Below, piece after piece: positions 61,344-64,000 of a stretch of DNA of 64,000 bases; the first letter of the stretch is position 1, and each line of letters begins with the position of its first letter. Source of the stretch: Paroceanicella profunda (GTDB lineage Bacteria > Pseudomonadota > Alphaproteobacteria > Rhodobacterales > Rhodobacteraceae); the NCBI RefSeq assembly GCF_005887635.2, contig NZ_CP040818.1:186001-250000 (forward strand), given 5' to 3'. The notes beneath the pieces are model-generated. The model saw only the letters and a program-made list of their open reading frames with translations, searched no databases and was not told where the DNA came from. A program made the translations under genes and the position numbers.

Positions 61344-62309
61344 TCAGGGCGCGGTCGCGAGCGGATCTTGGGGCGCGCGGAGACCGACGCGCATTATTTC
61401 CCAGTCTAGCGTTATTCCGCTGATATTCAAAACTCTTTTGCGCACGTCCTCGCCCAGGTCCTCGAGGTCCGCCGAGGTTGCCCCGCCGGTGTTCACGAGG
61501 AAATTCGCATGCATGGGCGACATCTGCGCCCCGCCGCGCCTGAGGCCCCGGCAGCCGGCGTCCTCGATCAGCTTCCAGGCCTTCAGGTCATGCACGTCAT
61601 CGGCCCGCCCGGTGGAGGAGAAGCCGGCCGGGTTGCGGAAGGTCGAGCCGCAGGAGCGCTCCGTCACCGGCTGGCTGGCGGCGCGGCGCGCCAGCGCCTC
61701 CTCCATCGCGGCGGCAATCTCCGCCGGGTCTCCCGGGCGGCCTGCCAGCACGGCCTCCACCACCACCGCGCCCTCGGGCACCGCGGAGGACCGGTAGCCG
61801 AAGCCGATCTCGGCGGCGGAAAGGCGCCGCGGCGTGCCGTCGCGGGTGACGATGGTCACCTCCTCCACCACGTCGGCGGTGTAGGTGCCGTAGCAGCCGG
61901 CGTTCATCTTCACTGCGCCGCCGATGGCGCCGGGGATGGTGCGCAGGAACTCGAGCCCGGCGATGCCCGCCTCGCCCGCCTTGCGCGCCACATGGGCGTC
62001 GAGCGCCGCGGCGCCGGCCCGCACCCGGTGGCCGGGCAGGATCTCGATGCCGTTGAAGCCGCGCCCCAGCCGCAGGGTCACCCCCAGCAGGCCGCCGTCG
62101 CGGATGATGAGGTTCGAGCACACGCCCACCGGCAGCAGCGGGATCGCGGGGTCGAGTGCGGCGAGGAAGGCGGCGAGATCCTCGCGGTCCGCCGGCTGGG
62201 CCAGAACCTCCGCCGGCCCCCCGGTGCGCAGCCAGGAGAGCCCGGCCATGTCGCGGTTCGGGGTGAGGGTGCCGCGCAGCGGCGGCAGGGTGTCGGCGAT
62301 CAGGGTCAT
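61344..62309 (-). CDS. murB: UDP-N-acetylenolpyruvoylglucosamine reductase MurB
   Basis: 321-aa FAD enzyme reducing UDP-GlcNAc-enolpyruvate. The FAD domain has [20 protein letters not shown] and [15 protein letters not shown], then [35 protein letters not shown] and the catalytic serine motif [10 protein letters not shown] with the downstream HANFLVN. The start is set at the ATG 62309 because this begins the conserved region. Upstream in-frame codons look spurious. It lies 111 bp after murC. Confidence 0.95.
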   Translation of the reverse strand: MTLIADTLPPLRGTLTPNRDMAGLSWLRTGGPAEVLAQPADREDLAAFLAALDPAIPLLPVGVCSNLIIRDGGLLGVTLRLGRGFNGIEILPGHRVRAGAAALDAHVARKAGEAGIAGLEFLRTIPGAIGGAVKMNAGCYGTYTADVVEEVTIVTRDGTPRRLSAAEIGFGYRSSAVPEGAVVVEAVLAGRPGDPAEIAAAMEEALARRAASQPVTERSCGSTFRNPAGFSSTGRADDVHDLKAWKLIEDAGCRGLRRGGAQMSPMHANFLVNTGGATSADLEDLGEDVRKRVLNISGITLDWEIMRVGLRAPQDPLATAP

Positions 62310-62420
62310 GGCACTGTCTTTAACCGCCCCCGGAGGCGGACGAAAGCGCCGCCCTGCCCCGGAAGGCTTCATCCGTCACGGTCCGCGGGGCGAAGGCACC
62401 TCCACCCCGGGGAGCCGCGC

Positions 62421-63848
62421 TCACACCAGCGTATCGGCCCCCGGCGCCTCGGCTTGCGCCAGCGCCTCGGGCAGCGCATGCGCCCAGGCGGTGATGGTTC
62501 CGGCCCCGAGGCAGACCACCATGTCGCCCGGCCCCGCCTCGGCGCGCACCAGCGCGGGCAGCGCCGCCTCGCTCTCCAGCGCCAGCGCGCGGCGGTGGCC
62601 GTGGCTCTTCAGCCCCGCCACCAGCGCATCGCGCGAGGCGCCCTCGATCGGGGCCTCGCCGGCGGCATAAACCTCGGCGATGGCCACCACGTCGGCATCG
62701 TTGAAGCAGGTGCAGAAGTCTTCCATCAGGTCGTGCAGGCGCGAGTAGCGATGCGGCTGGTGCACCGCGATCACCCGGCCCTGCGTGGCCTGGCGGGCGG
62801 CCTTCAGCACCGCGGCGATCTCCACCGGGTGGTGGCCGTAATCGTCGATGATGGTGACACCGTTCACCTCGCCCACCCGGGTGAAGCGCCGGTTCACGCC
62901 GCCGAAGGCGCCCAGCGCCATGCGGATCTCGTCATCCGACACGCCGAGGTGGCGCGCCACGCCGATGGCGGCGAGGGCGTTGGAGACGTTGTGGTCGCCC
63001 GGCATCGGCAGGCTCAGCCCGTCGATGCGGTGGCCCTCGCCCTGGAACACCGCGTCGAAGCGCGCGATGCCCGCCTCGTAGCGCAGGTTCTCCGCCCGCA
63101 GGTCCGCCTGGCGGGAGAAGCCGTAGGTGAGGATGCGGCGGTCGTCGATCTTGCCCACCAGCGACTGCACCTCCGGGTGGTCGATGCAGCACACCGCCAG
63201 CCCGTAGAACGGGATGTTGGAGACGAAGGTCTCGAAGGCCGCGCGCACCCCCTCGAAGGAGCCGTAATGGTCGAGGTGCTCGGGGTCGATGTTGGTGACG
63301 ATGGCCACGGTGGCGGGCAGCTTCACGAAGGTGCCGTCGCTCTCGTCGGCCTCCACCACCATCCACTCGCCGGCGCCGGGGCGGGCGTTCGAGCCGTAGG
63401 CGTGGATCACCCCGCCGTTGATCACCGTGGGGTCGAGGTCGCCCGCGTCCAGAAGCGCCGCCACCATCGAGGTGGTGGTGGTCTTGCCGTGCGTGCCGGC
63501 CACGGCGACATTGCTCTTCAGCCGCATCAGCTCGGCCAGCATCTCGGCGCGCCGCACCACCGGCAGGCCGCGCTCACGGGCGGCGTCGAGCTCGGGGTTG
63601 CCGCGCTTGATGGCCGAGGAGATCACCACCACCTCCGCCTCGCCCAGGTTCTCCGCGCTCTGGCCGATGAACACCTCCGCGCCCATGCGCTCCAGCCGCT
63701 CGGTGATCTTCGAGGCGCGCAGGTCGGAGCCCTGCACCCGGTAGCCGAGGTTCAGCAGCACCTCGGCGATGCCGGACATGCCGATGCCGCCGATGCCGAC
63801 GAAGTGGAGGATGCCGATGTCCTGCGGCAGGCGCGTGGCTGGGCTCAT
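62421..63848 (-). CDS. murC: UDP-N-acetylmuramate--L-alanine ligase MurC
   Basis: 475-aa Mur ligase adding L-Ala to UDP-MurNAc. The N-terminal Rossmann motif [19 protein letters not shown], the ATP P-loop [14 protein letters not shown] (about residues 113-126), [29 protein letters not shown] and the C-terminal [19 protein letters not shown] and [13 protein letters not shown] are all present. Its ATG overlaps the murG stop (ATGA). Confidence 0.97.
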   Translation of the reverse strand: MSPATRLPQDIGILHFVGIGGIGMSGIAEVLLNLGYRVQGSDLRASKITERLERMGAEVFIGQSAENLGEAEVVVISSAIKRGNPELDAARERGLPVVRRAEMLAELMRLKSNVAVAGTHGKTTTTSMVAALLDAGDLDPTVINGGVIHAYGSNARPGAGEWMVVEADESDGTFVKLPATVAIVTNIDPEHLDHYGSFEGVRAAFETFVSNIPFYGLAVCCIDHPEVQSLVGKIDDRRILTYGFSRQADLRAENLRYEAGIARFDAVFQGEGHRIDGLSLPMPGDHNVSNALAAIGVARHLGVSDDEIRMALGAFGGVNRRFTRVGEVNGVTIIDDYGHHPVEIAAVLKAARQATQGRVIAVHQPHRYSRLHDLMEDFCTCFNDADVVAIAEVYAAGEAPIEGASRDALVAGLKSHGHRRALALESEAALPALVRAEAGPGDMVVCLGAGTITAWAHALPEALAQAEAPGADTLV

Positions 63849-64000
63849 GGTGCGTTTCCTTCGGAAGGGGCCGCGGCGCGGCCTTCGGACAGGGCCTCGA
63901 CGAGACCGGCAAGACGAAGATGGGCATCCGGGCGCCCTTCGGCGCGCGCGGCATCCGCCATCGCGGCGGCTTTCTCGGGTGAAGTCAGGATCGCGGCGAT
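63845..64000 (-). CDS. murG: MurG C-terminal end (cut by right edge)
   Basis: Last 51 codons of a minus-strand gene running off the window: [35 protein letters not shown]... ending at the TGA at 63845. Sequence and position directly upstream of murC match the C-terminal helix region of the MurG glycosyltransferase that forms lipid II. The short visible part makes the call mainly contextual. Confidence 0.75.
   Translation of the reverse strand: MAAILTSPEKAAAMADAARAEGRPDAHLRLAGLVEALSEGRAAAPSEGNAP

Overview
The window is chromosomal DNA from a GC-rich alphaproteobacterium, most likely a member of the Rhodobacterales/Rhodobacteraceae. This rests on three things: strong G/C bias at third codon positions, the division/envelope order murG-murC-murB-ddl-ftsQ-ftsA-ftsZ-lpxC-bamD-recN, and the pcaQ-pcaDCHG-BKACE-pcaB arrangement. 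No database search was possible. Family calls come from motifs, length and context.

Layout. 1-2.9 kb: an NMT1/SsuA-type ABC importer on the minus strand (permease cut by the left edge). 3.1-7.5 kb: a PHP-domain hydrolase, an orphan TupA-like tungstate-binding protein, and a divergent FAD oxidoreductase/MnmD pair that looks like a split MnmC. 8.0-13.4 kb: a PAS-PAS-PAS-GGDEF-EAL protein, then a two-gene operon of a membrane histidine kinase (FixL-like PAS) and an Rcp1-type response regulator. 13.7-23.7 kb: a 9.9-kb integrative element between a 46-bp copy of the tRNA-Asn 3' part and the intact tRNA-Asn. 23.7-30.5 kb: an IclR regulator and the protocatechuate (beta-ketoadipate) operon with its LysR activator. 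30.9-34.9 kb: potFGHI-type polyamine importer. 35.2-38.9 kb: ilvBNC preceded by a leader-peptide attenuator. 39.2-51 kb: a small secreted protein, an MttB-family methyltransferase, ZnuA with a Zur-like box, a large RTX nuclease, a CLC channel, a thioesterase and a D-lactate dehydrogenase-type oxidase. 51.4-64 kb: recN, bamD, lpxC and the division/cell-wall cluster, cut inside murG at the right edge.

The most interesting system is the element in tRNA-Asn. It encodes a winged-helix protein whose gene carries iterons and an AT-rich stretch (a lambda-O-like initiator plus origin). Next comes a complete HK97-type head and packaging module (connector, large terminase, head closure protein, HNH nuclease, major capsid, protease, portal) in an unusual order. 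Then come a small XRE regulator with two matching operators, an AlpA-like protein and a tyrosine integrase. It has no tail, lysis or recognisable small-terminase gene. Intact, translationally coupled genes without a tail fit a capsid-forming phage satellite (cf-PICI-like) better than a decayed prophage.

A second theme is non-coding. Several intergenic regions hold imperfect GC-rich tandem arrays, mostly with a period near 23-30 bp, whose units differ in sequence between loci but each contain a short inverted repeat. The clearest one lies between murB and ddl.
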